Below the pieces are notes generated by a model. It made no database searches. It was not told the DNA's origin and worked only from the letters and a program-made list of their open reading frames with translations. A DNA stretch of 64,000 nucleotides from Terribacillus aidingensis (GTDB lineage: Bacteria; Bacillota; Bacilli; Bacillales; Amphibacillaceae). Of the stretch, positions 49,630 through 58,521 are shown in pieces. The stretch is taken from NCBI RefSeq assembly GCF_900215625.1, contig NZ_OBEK01000001.1:1-64000 (forward strand), in the 5' to 3' direction. Each line of letters opens with the position of its first letter. Position 1 is the first letter of the stretch. Made by a program: the position numbers and the translations under genes.

Positions 49630-50649
49630 ATGTGGGCTGCAGGTCTAAAATGGATGTTTCTAATATTGGCAACTTTAATCGGTGCAGGATACGCTTCTGG
49701 AAGAGAAATCTGGCAATTCTTCGGTTTTGGAAGCGGACTAGCTATTGTCATCTTTACAATCCTGTTTACGTTGTGCAGTCAAGTGATTCTGCATATCAGT
49801 TATAAGGAAAAAAGTATGCACTACATCCCAGTGCTGGAGCGACTGATCGGTAAGAGATTAGCTGCAGTATATGATGTTTTAATTGTGTTTTATTTGTTTA
49901 CCGTGACAGTAGTGATGATTGCTGCTGGAGGAGCCACAGGCACCATGTATCAAATTCCGAATTGGCTTGGTATCTTATTTATTGCTGTGATGATTATTTT
50001 AATCTTCACCACGAATGTAAAAGGCGTTGTATCGCTGAACAGCTATATCCTGCCGCTTTTAGTCGGGGGGCTTATTCTAGTGCTAATCATCTATACAAAA
50101 CATGAACAAATTAACTTGCTTCATGATTGGCGCGTACAAACAAATTGGCGAGCTGCTTTCCCGTTTACTGCATTAAATATTCTGCCCGTCGTCGCTATCA
50201 TTGGCGCAATTGGCAACCAGATGAAGACTAAAGGAGAGTTATGGATTGCGAGTATTGGCAGCGGGCTGATTATAGGTGCACTTACGTACTTGTATAATAA
50301 TGATTTGATGCATATCAGCCATGCAATTCCTCATTATGACATCCCTTTGTTTTATATCTTGAAAAACTACCCTTCTCTTGTGTTTATTGCCATTAGTATT
50401 GTCTTGTGGTTAGCCATCTACACATCTGCTGTATCTGGGATATTAGGTATCGTATCGCGTTTTCAGAAAAAGTTTAGAGGACCATTGTGGATTCAGGCTG
50501 CTATTCTCGTATTCATAATGCTGCCATTGACACAGCTTGGCTTCGCAGACTTGATAGCTTTTATGTACCCATTATTCGGTTTCGCTAATCTTTACCTGCT
50601 TTCTGCTATCCTCGTATATCCAATACTAAATTATTACAAAATGAAATAG
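49630..50649 (+). CDS. YkvI-like membrane protein (APC superfamily)
   Basis: 339 residues, about ten membrane helices. It starts MWAAGLKWMFLILATLIGAGYASGREIWQFFG; the GAGYASG(R/Q)E pattern is typical of YkvI and related permease-like proteins. The ATG at 49630 follows GGAGGGA, and the long upstream frame overlaps yyaC and is rejected. Substrate unknown. It lies where B. subtilis has yyaD/yyaE, so it is a lineage-specific neighbour of the segregation genes. Confidence 0.85.
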   Translation: MWAAGLKWMFLILATLIGAGYASGREIWQFFGFGSGLAIVIFTILFTLCSQVILHISYKEKSMHYIPVLERLIGKRLAAVYDVLIVFYLFTVTVVMIAAGGATGTMYQIPNWLGILFIAVMIILIFTTNVKGVVSLNSYILPLLVGGLILVLIIYTKHEQINLLHDWRVQTNWRAAFPFTALNILPVVAIIGAIGNQMKTKGELWIASIGSGLIIGALTYLYNNDLMHISHAIPHYDIPLFYILKNYPSLVFIAISIVLWLAIYTSAVSGILGIVSRFQKKFRGPLWIQAAILVFIMLPLTQLGFADLIAFMYPLFGFANLYLLSAILVYPILNYYKMK

Positions 50650-50698
50650 AATTTTGATACTATAAAAAGAAAACATTACTATTGAGGAGAAACAGATC

Positions 50699-51619
50699 AT
50701 GAATGTAGAGGAGCAGTGGACAACCATATATGACTATTTGACAAGTGCCGAGCTCTGGACAACCATCGGATTAGCAGCCTTTAAGATTATAATGATTATC
50801 GTATTATCCATGATTGTCGTACGGGTAGGTAACAATATTGTTGATAGAACATTTCATAATTCAATTCGTGAAAAAGCAAAAATTAAGTCTCCAATTGTAT
50901 CGGAGCGGCGAGAAAATACATTGAGAAAGCTCATACAAAATGTTCTTACTTATGTTGTGTATTTCACTGCTGTCGTCATGGTGCTGTCTCAATTAGGTTT
51001 GAATATCGGTGCCTTAATAGCAAGTGCAGGAGTTGCTGGCCTCGCGATTGGCTTTGGAGCGCAGAACTTAGTAAAGGATGTTATCAGCGGGTTCTTTATT
51101 ATATTCGAAAATCAATTTTCCGTAGGCGATAATGTCCAGACAGCAGGTGTGCGCGGCGATGTAGAGGAGATAGGATTGCGTACTTGTAAGATTCGAAATT
51201 GGACAGGAGAACTGCATATTATCCCGAACGGCAATATTACACAAGTGACCAATTTCTCTGTGCATAATAGTTTGGCTGTACTGGACATCAATGTTCCATA
51301 TGAAGCAGATTTACATGTTGCGGAAGAAGTCATTATGCAGGTGTTACTGGAAATGCCCGCTGATTTTCCGGAAATCCAATCAACACCAGAATTACTTGGA
51401 GTGGAGACACTATCTACTTCTCATATTGTCATGCGTGCAATAATTGAAACGCTGCCAATGGAACACTTCGGAGTGGCGAGGGAAGCTAGGAATCGCATTA
51501 AAACAAGACTGTTACAGCGAAATATTAGTATTCCGGCGCCAAGATTGGTCATGTATAATAAACAAGAAGCAGCAGATCTTATGGCAGAAAGTGCAATGAG
51601 GGGGGAAGCTCATGAGTGA
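50699..51619 (+). CDS. Small-conductance mechanosensitive channel (MscS family)
   Basis: 306 residues, three N-terminal membrane helices. The pore helix is GALIASAGVAGLAIGFGAQNLVKDVISGFFIIFENQF (Gly/Ala-rich TM3), followed by the beta domain VGDNVQ...VEEIGLRTCKIRNWTGELHIIPNG and an alpha-beta C-terminal domain. Releases solutes on osmotic down-shock. The ATG at 50699 has a GAGGAG site. It overlaps yyzM by 8 bp. Confidence 0.93.
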   Translation: MNVEEQWTTIYDYLTSAELWTTIGLAAFKIIMIIVLSMIVVRVGNNIVDRTFHNSIREKAKIKSPIVSERRENTLRKLIQNVLTYVVYFTAVVMVLSQLGLNIGALIASAGVAGLAIGFGAQNLVKDVISGFFIIFENQFSVGDNVQTAGVRGDVEEIGLRTCKIRNWTGELHIIPNGNITQVTNFSVHNSLAVLDINVPYEADLHVAEEVIMQVLLEMPADFPEIQSTPELLGVETLSTSHIVMRAIIETLPMEHFGVAREARNRIKTRLLQRNISIPAPRLVMYNKQEAADLMAESAMRGEAHE

Positions 51620-51821
51620 TAAGGTCTATCAGTTAAATGATATCGTACAAATGAAAAAAACTCATCCATGCGGGGAGAACCGCTGGAAGATTATCCGTCT
51701 TGGAATGGACATCCGAATTAAGTGTGAGGGCTGCGGTCACAGCGTGCTTGTTCCTCGGAGGAAATTTGAGACAAAGCTAAAAAAAGTTCTAGAACGTGCA
51801 GAAGAAGAAACGACAAACTAG
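51612..51821 (+). CDS. yyzM: YyzM, DUF951 family protein
   Basis: 69 residues with the DUF951 features: YQLNDIVQMKKTHPCG, then IRLGMDIRIKCEGCGHSVLVPRRKFE, giving one HPCG cysteine and a CEGCG pair that could bind metal. Small basic nucleic-acid-binding-like protein of unknown function, found just before ychF in many Bacillota. It starts inside the end of the MscS gene after GAGGGGGG. Confidence 0.92.
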   Translation: MSDKVYQLNDIVQMKKTHPCGENRWKIIRLGMDIRIKCEGCGHSVLVPRRKFETKLKKVLERAEEETTN

Positions 51822-51825
51822 TACA

Positions 51826-51841
51826 AGTTTCACGTGAAACA
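51826..51841. other. parS-like site after yyzM
   Basis: AGTTTCACGTGAAACA differs from the consensus only at the first base; it abuts the following terminator. Confidence 0.85.
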
Positions 51842-51886
51842 GAAAGCCTGTCCAATTCGGTAGTGGACAGGCTTTCTGTTTTTTTA
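51841..51886 (+). terminator. Terminator after yyzM
   Basis: Perfect 14-bp stem AGAAAGCCTGTCCA / TGGACAGGCTTTCT with a 9-nt loop and T7. Confidence 0.92.
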
Positions 51887-51984
51887 GTTAAAATCTATTT
51901 TCTTGTATGTAAATGGTTTAATAAGGCTAAAAATGCGTAGATATTTTTGCTGTTTCAGGCAGAATAGTGTACTCTAGAATTACG

Positions 51985-52133
51985 TATGTTTACTTGGACA
52001 AAGCAACGGCTGTCTGGCATGCTGAACACAAGTCAGTTACCGGTGCTGCCCCATCTTCCCTAACTCTGGGCGGAGTGTTCAGTAAACAGATTTATCATGA
52101 CCAGTTGTCCGATCAAAGCTGGTCAGCACACTT
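51985..52133 (+). promoter_or_regulatory. Structured 5' leader of ychF (unknown element)
   Basis: Two stems: CTGAACAC (about 52022-52029) with GTGTTCAG (52075-52082) enclosing a GCCC/GGGC inner helix, and TGACCAG / CTGGTCA (52099-52105 with 52119-52125). TTGGACAA upstream can also pair with TTGTCC. No poly-T follows, so it is not a terminator. It fills the 330 bp yyzM-ychF gap together with the terminator. No known riboswitch class was recognised. Confidence 0.4.
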
Positions 52134-52150
52134 AAGGAGTGGAAGATTAC

Positions 52151-53251
52151 ATGGCTTTAACAGCAGGTATTGTCGGATTACCAAACGTTGGTAAATCCAC
52201 ATTGTTTAATGCAATCACACAGGCGGGGGCCGAATCAGCCAATTATCCGTTTTGTACGATTGACCCAAACGTCGGCATTGTAGAAGTTCCAGATTCACGT
52301 TTAAATAAATTGACAGAGCTTGTCAAACCGAAAAAAACGATCCCAACAGCTTTCGAGTTTACAGATATCGCGGGTATCGTAAAAGGGGCAAGTAAGGGCG
52401 AGGGCTTAGGCAACCAATTCCTATCCCATATCCGTCAAGTAGATGCAATTGTTCATGTAGTGCGTTGTTTTGATGACGAAAATATCACACATGTATCCGG
52501 AAAAGTGGATCCAATTGATGATATCGAAACAATTAACTTGGAATTGATTTTCGCTGACCTTGATTCTGTTAACAAACGTCTTCAGCGTGTAGAGAAACTT
52601 GCGCGTCAAAAAGATAAAGAAGCAGTAGCAGAGCAGGAAGTTCTATCTAAAGTGAAAGATGCTTTGGAAAATGAACAGCCAGCACGTGCGCTTGAATTCA
52701 CGGATGAACAACAAAGAATCGTGAAGGGACTGCATTTGCTTACAAGCAAGCCAGTTCTTTATGCAGCAAATGTGAGTGAAGAGGAAGTAGCCGATCCATC
52801 TGCCAATGAAAACGTGGCAAAAGTACAGGAGTTTGCTTCCAATGAAGGAGCACAAGTAATTGTAGTTTGTGCCAAGATTGAATCAGAAATTGCTGAGCTT
52901 GAAGGAGAGGAAAAAGAAATGTTCCTCGAAGAGCTAGGTATTCCTGAGTCAGGCTTAGATCAGCTGATTAAGGCATCTTACAGCTTGCTTGGTTTAGCAA
53001 CTTACTTTACTGCTGGTGAACAGGAAGTAAGAGCTTGGACATTCCCTACAGGAATCAAAGCGCCGCAAGCAGCAGGTATCATTCACAGCGACTTTGAGAA
53101 GGGCTTCATTCGCGCGGAAACAGTTTCCTACGATGACCTGGTTGATGGCGGATCTATGAGCGTTGCAAAAGAACGCGGGAAAGTTCGGTTGGAAGGTAAA
53201 GACTATTTGGTGAAGGATGGAGATGTTATGCATTTCCGTTTTAACGTATAA
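52151..53251 (+). CDS. ychF: YchF/OLA1 family ATPase (redox-regulated, Obg-like)
   Basis: 366 residues. P-loop GIVGLPNVGKSTLFNAIT, G3 FTDIAGIVKGASKGEGLG, an Obg-like coiled coil, and a C-terminal TGS domain ending DGDVMHFRFNV. In place of the GTP-specific NKxD it has AANVSEE, which gives ATP preference in this family. It associates with ribosomes. Start ATG 52151 aligns with B. subtilis YyaF (MALTAGIVG). Confidence 0.97.
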   Translation: MALTAGIVGLPNVGKSTLFNAITQAGAESANYPFCTIDPNVGIVEVPDSRLNKLTELVKPKKTIPTAFEFTDIAGIVKGASKGEGLGNQFLSHIRQVDAIVHVVRCFDDENITHVSGKVDPIDDIETINLELIFADLDSVNKRLQRVEKLARQKDKEAVAEQEVLSKVKDALENEQPARALEFTDEQQRIVKGLHLLTSKPVLYAANVSEEEVADPSANENVAKVQEFASNEGAQVIVVCAKIESEIAELEGEEKEMFLEELGIPESGLDQLIKASYSLLGLATYFTAGEQEVRAWTFPTGIKAPQAAGIIHSDFEKGFIRAETVSYDDLVDGGSMSVAKERGKVRLEGKDYLVKDGDVMHFRFNV

Positions 53252-53289
53252 GGCCGGTTCCTCATCTGCAAATATACGAATAAGCTTGC

Positions 53290-53396
53290 TTAACGACAAT
53301 AATATTGCTATAATTTATTATTGTGAGTAATTACGTATTTAAGATTACTCCTTGCTCTTATGAAAGATAAGGGCCGTTAAGTCCAAAAGGAGGTGC
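53290..53396 (+). promoter_or_regulatory. Leader of the rpsF-ssb-rpsR operon, possible S6:S18 binding motif
   Basis: Two hairpins precede rpsF: GAGTAAT / ATTACTC (about 53324-53350) and CTTAT / ATAAG followed by GGGCCG (53356-53375). bS6-bS18 autoregulatory leaders carry a CCG next to a hairpin; the fit is suggestive only. Confidence 0.35.
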
Positions 53397-53402
53397 AAAC
53401 GG

Positions 53403-53693
53403 ATGAGAGATTACGAAATCATGTACATCGTCCGCCCAGATATCGAGGAAGAAGCGAAAACTGCTCTAGTTGAGCGTTTCAACGGAATCCTAACTGATAA
53501 CGGCGCGGAAATCGTGAAAGTTGACGAGAAAGGCAAGAAACGTCTTGCTTACGAAATCAACGATTACCGTGATGGCTACTATTACGTCATTAATCTAAAA
53601 GGCAATGAAGCCGCTATTAATGAATTCGACCGTCAAGCGAAATTCTCTGATGATATTATTCGTCAGATGGCATTTCGTCTAGACGAGCAATAA
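53403..53693 (+). CDS. rpsF: Ribosomal protein bS6
   Basis: 96 residues: [26 protein letters not shown] with the [20 protein letters not shown] motif. A 30S platform protein that pairs with bS18. An AAAGGAGGTG site precedes the ATG. First gene of rpsF-ssb-rpsR, the standard Bacillota operon. Confidence 0.98.
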   Translation: MRDYEIMYIVRPDIEEEAKTALVERFNGILTDNGAEIVKVDEKGKKRLAYEINDYRDGYYYVINLKGNEAAINEFDRQAKFSDDIIRQMAFRLDEQ

Positions 53694-53705
53694 GGAGGGG
53701 TTCTG

Positions 53706-54218
53706 ATGTTAAATCGTGTCGTACTTGTCGGCAGATTAACCAAGGATCCGGACCTGCGTTATACACCAAATGGAGTGGCAGTTGCCAACTTTACCTTAGC
53801 AGTAAACCGACCTTTCTCTAATCAGTCAGGCGAACGTGAGGCAGATTTCATTAACTGTGTTGTATGGAGACGCCCAGCTGAAAATCTGGCGAATTTCATG
53901 AGCAAAGGAAGTCTGGTTGGCGTAGATGGCCGTGTTCAAACGAGAAGTTTCGATAACCAGGAAGGCAATCGTGTCTTTGTAACGGAAATCGTTGCAGACA
54001 GCGTGCAATTCCTTGAATCGAAAGGTGCTTCTCAAGGAGGCGGACAAGGTTCTTCTGGATACCAAAATCAGAACTCGAACTTTAATAACAACAATAATAA
54101 TTTCAATAGCAATAACAATAATTTCAATCAGAATCAGAATCAGAATAACAGCAATCAGGATCCTTTCCGTGATAAAGGTGAACCGATCGATATTTCTGAT
54201 GATGATTTACCATTTTAA
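53706..54218 (+). CDS. ssb: Single-stranded DNA-binding protein
   Basis: 170 residues. OB fold (1 to about 110) starting [23 protein letters not shown], a low-complexity linker (about 115-155) made almost wholly of Asn and Gln, and the acidic tip DISDDDLPF that recruits repair and replication proteins. The Asn-rich linker is coded by repeated AAT/AAC codons, more extreme than in B. subtilis SsbA. Between rpsF and rpsR as expected. Confidence 0.97.
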   Translation: MLNRVVLVGRLTKDPDLRYTPNGVAVANFTLAVNRPFSNQSGEREADFINCVVWRRPAENLANFMSKGSLVGVDGRVQTRSFDNQEGNRVFVTEIVADSVQFLESKGASQGGGQGSSGYQNQNSNFNNNNNNFNSNNNNFNQNQNQNNSNQDPFRDKGEPIDISDDDLPF

Positions 54219-54238
54219 TATAAGGGAGGCAAACAAAC

Positions 54239-54469
54239 ATGGCAGCACGTCGTGGTCGCGCTAAGCGCAGAAAAGTGTGTTATTTCACTTCAAATGGCAT
54301 CACTTACATCGATTACAAAGACGTTGATTTGCTAAGACGTTTCATTTCTGAGCGTGGAAAAATTCTTCCTCGCCGTGTAACTGGAACTTCTGCAAAATAC
54401 CAGCGTAAATTGACTATCGCAATTAAACGTTCTCGTCAAATGGCTCTATTGCCATATGTGAGCGAGTAA
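54239..54469 (+). CDS. rpsR: Ribosomal protein bS18
   Basis: 76 residues, basic: [56 protein letters not shown]. Standard bS18 with one Cys, so not a full C+ zinc form. A GGGAGGC site precedes ATG 54239. Ends the ribosomal/ssb operon with two terminators. Confidence 0.98.
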   Translation: MAARRGRAKRRKVCYFTSNGITYIDYKDVDLLRRFISERGKILPRRVTGTSAKYQRKLTIAIKRSRQMALLPYVSE

Positions 54470-54476
54470 TAAAAGG

Positions 54477-54507
54477 AGCATCATCCATTCGGGTGATGCT
54501 TTTTTTG
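54477..54507 (+). terminator. Terminator after rpsR
   Basis: AGCATCATCC / GGGTGATGCT hairpin and T7. Confidence 0.9.
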
Positions 54508-54539
54508 TATATAAATTTTAATAGATAATCTATAAAATT

Positions 54540-54564
54540 TAACCCCATCCAATGGGTTTTTTTT
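54540..54564 (+). terminator. Second terminator after rpsR
   Basis: AACCCA-type stem (AACCCC / TGGGTT) with T8, 50 bp after the first. Confidence 0.7.
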
Positions 54565-54623
54565 ATGGTTAGTTTTCAGAAAATAATTAATTTGGCATTA
54601 TAAGGCCTATATAAACAAGATGC

Positions 54624-54651
54624 TTGAATCTCACAGCAAAACTTCTATAAT
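54624..54651 (+). promoter_or_regulatory. Sigma-A promoter of the MFS gene
   Basis: -35 TTGAAT (54624-54629), 16 bp, -10 TATAAT (54646-54651), 46 bp before the start codon. Confidence 0.65.
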
Positions 54652-54696
54652 GGAAAAAGTTGATTCTTATTCTGACAGAAGGAAAGGGGCATCTAT

Positions 54697-56127
54697 ATGG
54701 CTGCTACTACACAACCAATCGAAAAACACGTGCAAGTGAAAAACCGTATTCCGTTAATTATTGTCTTAATGCTGGGGAACTTCATCGCACTAATAAACGA
54801 AACAGTTATGAATGTCGCATTGCCCAATATAGAAGAAACCCTGGGGATTCCAACGACAACAGCACATTGGTTATCTACAGGGTATATGCTGACGATCGGT
54901 ATTCTTATTCCGATTAGTGCTTATTTGATGCAGCGTTTTACGACACGGCAATTGCTGCTGACTGCACTGTCGTTTTTCTTTATTGGAACACTGATTGCCG
55001 GTTTCGCTCCTAACTTTACTGTTTTGCTGATCGGACGTGTTATCCAGGCTTCTGGTTCTGGGATTATCATCCCGCTTGTAACAACTGTCATCATTACGAT
55101 TACACCGTTAGCTAAGCGTGGTTCCATGTTAGGCTTGCTGATGGTTGTCATCTTATTTGCGCCTGCTATCGGGCCTGTATTTTCCGGAATGGTAGTGGAA
55201 CAAGCTTCCTGGCGCTATGTTTTTATTAGCGTATTGCCATTGACACTTATTTTGCTTGGGTTTGCAGCGTATTATGTTCGTAATGTGCTCGAGACAAAGC
55301 GTACAAAGATCGATATAGTATCGGTAGTTTTAGCTGTTATCGGTTTTGGTTCTATTGTAATTGGATTCAGCAGTGCCAGTGAACAAGGCTGGACAAGTCC
55401 AATTGTGCTTGGAGCGCTACTAGTTGGTATGCTTGCGATTGCTTATTTTGCTTATCGTCAGTTCCATTTGGAAACACCAATGTTAGATTTACGACCATAT
55501 AAAAACAAAAACTTCTTGATGGCCATACTTGTGACAATTACCGTGATGATGTGCTTCTTTGCCGCGATGATTCTCTTGCCAGTATTCATGCAGGATGCAT
55601 TAGGAATCAGTGCCTTTGACTCTGGCATTGTCTTGTTTCCAGGAGGAATCATGATTGCCATTATGGCCTTGCTTACGGGCCGGCTTTCAGATCGGTTCGG
55701 GCCAAAACCATTTGCGATTACAGGTACAGTGCTTCTTGTGGCGATGATTGGTTTAATGACGACAATATCTACTGATACGACGAAGCTGCAGTTCACCTTG
55801 TTATATGTTGGCTTTACATTTGCAATTGGTCTCATCTTGACGCCGATGACAACTTTAGGGCTCAATCAGCTGACGGAAGAGCTTTATTCTCATGGCAGTG
55901 CCTCTCTGAATGCATTTAATCAAATTTCAGGAGCAATTGGTCCTGCACTGTTTATCACATTGATGAGCAGCGGAAGCCAAGCGGTATCCAATGAAAATGC
56001 CAATCAGGCAATGACAGCTGGTTTTCAGTTTGCCTTCACAATTGCAGGGGCATTCGCAGTAGCTGCTGTTGTGTTCGTTCTATTCGTCAAACAATCCAAG
56101 CCTGCACACCATTACCAATATGAATGA
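54697..56127 (+). CDS. MFS transporter, DHA2 (14-TM) multidrug family
   Basis: 476 residues, about 14 membrane helices. DHA2 motifs: the TM1 segment NFIALINETVMNVALPNIEE, motif A-like GRLSDRFGPKPFAI, and motif C-like VVILFAPAIGPVFSGMVVE. Such pumps export drugs or metabolites with proton antiport; the substrate cannot be told. It has its own promoter and ends at a bidirectional terminator. No TetR or MarR regulator is adjacent, which is unusual for this family. Confidence 0.9.
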   Translation: MAATTQPIEKHVQVKNRIPLIIVLMLGNFIALINETVMNVALPNIEETLGIPTTTAHWLSTGYMLTIGILIPISAYLMQRFTTRQLLLTALSFFFIGTLIAGFAPNFTVLLIGRVIQASGSGIIIPLVTTVIITITPLAKRGSMLGLLMVVILFAPAIGPVFSGMVVEQASWRYVFISVLPLTLILLGFAAYYVRNVLETKRTKIDIVSVVLAVIGFGSIVIGFSSASEQGWTSPIVLGALLVGMLAIAYFAYRQFHLETPMLDLRPYKNKNFLMAILVTITVMMCFFAAMILLPVFMQDALGISAFDSGIVLFPGGIMIAIMALLTGRLSDRFGPKPFAITGTVLLVAMIGLMTTISTDTTKLQFTLLYVGFTFAIGLILTPMTTLGLNQLTEELYSHGSASLNAFNQISGAIGPALFITLMSSGSQAVSNENANQAMTAGFQFAFTIAGAFAVAAVVFVLFVKQSKPAHHYQYE

Positions 56128-56129
56128 GA

Positions 56130-56165
56130 AATAGCGAGTTCCTGCTAAGGAGCTCGCTATTTTTG
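56130..56165. terminator. Bidirectional terminator between MFS and sirtuin genes
   Basis: AATAGCGAGTTCC / GGAGCTCGCTATT hairpin with T5, overlapping the sirtuin gene end. Confidence 0.85.
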
Positions 56166-56876
56166 CAGTTGTTGTACAATTTTAGAAAGATCATCATGAA
56201 TAACAATATCGAAAAGATGATCCATTACAGTAGGTTCTCGATTTATTAGAATAGATGGCTTACCAATGGAGCTGGCGTAATCAGGAAGCAGATTAAATGG
56301 GCTGACAAGCAGGGATGTGCCTAGTACAAGCACTAATTCACTCTGCTGGATAACACGTTCTGCTTGATGATGCGCTGTAATGGGATCGCCAAATAAGACG
56401 ACGTCTGGTTTTACTATATGCTGGCAATTTTGACAGACGGGTACATCATCTTGTAATAAGTAATCTAATTCATAGGATTGACCGCAGTTTTGACAGGTAG
56501 CACTGTTTAACGTGCCGTGGTATTCAATAACTTGCTCATTACCTGCCAGTGTGTGTAAGCCATCGACATTCTGCGTAATGATGCTAATTTGTTTCCCACC
56601 CGTTTCCAGCTGTTTGAGATAGCGATGCACATGATTAGGGCCATAGTCTTTCAGCAGTTTGACACGAAAGATATCTTTATATTTCTTCCAAAAATCTTCA
56701 GGATCTTTATGAAAATAATGATTAGATATATAATATTCCCGCGCTTCATCAGCTGTCCAAAGACCATTTGTGGAACGAAAATCGGGAATACCGCTGGCGG
56801 TAGATACACCAGCTCCAGTCAGAATCGCGATCGACGAGGCTGCGGCAATTTTTCGGGCTGCTGCTTCTGTTTGCAT
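56157..56876 (-). CDS. NAD-dependent protein deacetylase (Sir2 family)
   Basis: 239 residues. Motifs: GAGVSTASGIPDFRSTNGLW, QNVDGLHTLAG with the catalytic His in EYHGTL, a zinc site CQNCGQSYEL...CQNC, and GTSLLVSPFNLLP. Bacterial sirtuins remove acetyl (or succinyl) groups from lysines; AcsA is a classic substrate and acsA is also in this window, though far away. GGAGGATCC precedes ATG 56876. Read against its neighbours. Confidence 0.95.
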   Translation of the reverse strand: MQTEAAARKIAAASSIAILTGAGVSTASGIPDFRSTNGLWTADEAREYYISNHYFHKDPEDFWKKYKDIFRVKLLKDYGPNHVHRYLKQLETGGKQISIITQNVDGLHTLAGNEQVIEYHGTLNSATCQNCGQSYELDYLLQDDVPVCQNCQHIVKPDVVLFGDPITAHHQAERVIQQSELVLVLGTSLLVSPFNLLPDYASSIGKPSILINREPTVMDHLFDIVIHDDLSKIVQQLQK

Positions 56877-57044
56877 GATGGATCCTCCAACTTTTTTTTA
56901 TTTTTTCCAGTATAGCAAAAAAACGATAAGGAAGCAGAATGCAGCAAAATCCGAACAATCACATTTGGTAAAATTGTTTGAAAACGTATTGACATCAGCT
57001 GTGTGTCTGCTATGATAAATAAAAAATTGAACCAAACACCAACT

Positions 57045-57310
57045 ATGTTGATGAAGACCATATCTTTGTCCAGTGATTATCCAAGAGAGCTAGTGGATGG
57101 TGGAAACTAGCATAATCCGGCAAAGGGCAGCACTTCGGAATAGGCAGGCTGAATGAAGTAGGTTTGTCCGGTATATGCCCGTTACGCATAGCTTCAATGA
57201 AGGCTGTTCTGTGCAATGACACAGACGGTGAAAAAGGGTGGCACCGCGTGAGTAGATTCAAGCTTTTCGCCCCTTACAAACAGGTAAGGGAGCGGAAGGC
57301 TTTTCTTATT
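57045..57310 (+). promoter_or_regulatory. T-box leader of the aminotransferase-serA operon (serine type)
   Basis: Stem I can be drawn as CTTTG-CC / GG-CAAAG, GATTAT / ATAATC and GCTAGT / ACTAGC, with AGTGA on the 5' side of the specifier loop and AATCC on the 3' side, giving specifier TCC (57116-57118), serine. The T-box bulge AGGGTGGCACCGCG lies at 57235-57248 and a long terminator (AAGCTTTTCGCCCCTTAC / GTAAGGGAGCGGAAGGCTT) at 57260-57306. Induction by uncharged tRNA-Ser is expected. Confidence 0.9.
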
Positions 57311-57360
57311 GGCTTTTTTACCTGTGAAGAAATCTCACAAACCAAGGAGGAAAAGAAACT

Positions 57361-58521
57361 ATGTTACCAGATCAGCTTTTATTACGTATTCCAGGACCAT
57401 CACCAATACCGCCGAGTGTGCAGCGGGCAATGAGTCAGCCTATGATTGGTCACCGCGGTGCGGAAACAACTGCATTGCTCCAGCGCATTAAGCCAAGGTT
57501 AAAGCCTGTTTTCGGAACCGAACAAGATGTCTTGTTAGTTACAGGCAGCGGGACTGCCGGCTTGGAGGCGGCCGTAGCCAATACGGCGAAGCCTGGTGAT
57601 GAAGTTTTGGTTGTGGTAGTTGGTGCTTTTGGGGATCGTTTCGTCAAAATAGCGAAAGCTTATCAGCTGCATATTCACCATTTAGACGTCGCATGGGGAG
57701 AAGCAGCAAAACCGGAAGATATTAAAGCAGTATTGCAAAAACATCCGGAAATTAGCTCTGTCTTTGTTACCTATTGTGAGACTTCTACAGGTGTACTGAA
57801 CCCAATTAAAGAGATTGCCGAAGCAGTTCACGAAGTTTCTGATGCATTGGTTATCGTAGATGGCGTTTCCTGTGTAGCAGGTGTTGAAACAGAATTTGAT
57901 GCATGGGGAATTGATATTCTCGTTACAGGTACACAAAAGGCGTTCATGCTGCCTGGCGGAATGTTTTTTGCAGTGGTAAGTGAACGGGCATGGCAAGTAA
58001 TTGAATCCAATACACAGCCGCGTTTTTACCTGGATCTGACAAAATATCGTGATGGTATTGCAAAAGACAGCACACCGTTCACGCCTGCTTTATCTATCCT
58101 GTTTGGATTGGAGCAAGTTCTGACACTGTTAGAAGAAGAAGGGCTGGAGCAAGTGTATGCACGACATCGTTTAATGCGGGATATGACAAGAGCTGCCTTC
58201 CGAGCGTTGGATATACCGCTGCTGGTAGAAGATGCATATGCTTCGCCGACAGTAACGGCAATTAAACCCGTAGATTTTGATGCTGAACAGCTGCGTAAGC
58301 AAGTGAAGCAGGAGTTCAATCTAGCGTTTGCAGGTGGGCAGCAGCATATGAAGGGAGAAATCTTCCGAATCGGACATATGGGATATTGCTCTCCGGCAGA
58401 TGTACTGCAAGTAATTAGTGCAGTGGAAATCGGACTTATGCAAATCGGGAAGCAAATAAAGCTAGGAGCAGGTACACAGGCCGCCCAGCAAATTTATCTG
58501 GAGCAAGGAGCGAATAATTAA
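57361..58521 (+). CDS. Class V aminotransferase (alanine-glyoxylate / phosphoserine type) of serine synthesis
   Basis: 386 residues. PLP enzyme of the AGXT/PucG-like group: start LLLRIPGPSPIPPSV, VTGSGTAGLEAA, YCETSTGVLNPI, VIVDGVSC and the Schiff-base Lys in VTGTQKAFMLPGG. The serine T-box before it and the 1-bp-overlapping serA after it indicate that it supplies the transamination step in serine synthesis in place of a canonical SerC. Alternatively it could make serine or glycine from hydroxypyruvate or glyoxylate. AAGGAGG precedes ATG 57361. Confidence 0.88.
   Translation: MLPDQLLLRIPGPSPIPPSVQRAMSQPMIGHRGAETTALLQRIKPRLKPVFGTEQDVLLVTGSGTAGLEAAVANTAKPGDEVLVVVVGAFGDRFVKIAKAYQLHIHHLDVAWGEAAKPEDIKAVLQKHPEISSVFVTYCETSTGVLNPIKEIAEAVHEVSDALVIVDGVSCVAGVETEFDAWGIDILVTGTQKAFMLPGGMFFAVVSERAWQVIESNTQPRFYLDLTKYRDGIAKDSTPFTPALSILFGLEQVLTLLEEEGLEQVYARHRLMRDMTRAAFRALDIPLLVEDAYASPTVTAIKPVDFDAEQLRKQVKQEFNLAFAGGQQHMKGEIFRIGHMGYCSPADVLQVISAVEIGLMQIGKQIKLGAGTQAAQQIYLEQGANN

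Noticed and set aside
51967-52194. 75-codon frame spanning the ychF leader
   Set aside because: Runs out of frame into ychF, lacks a good ribosome site, and the region is better explained by RNA pairing.
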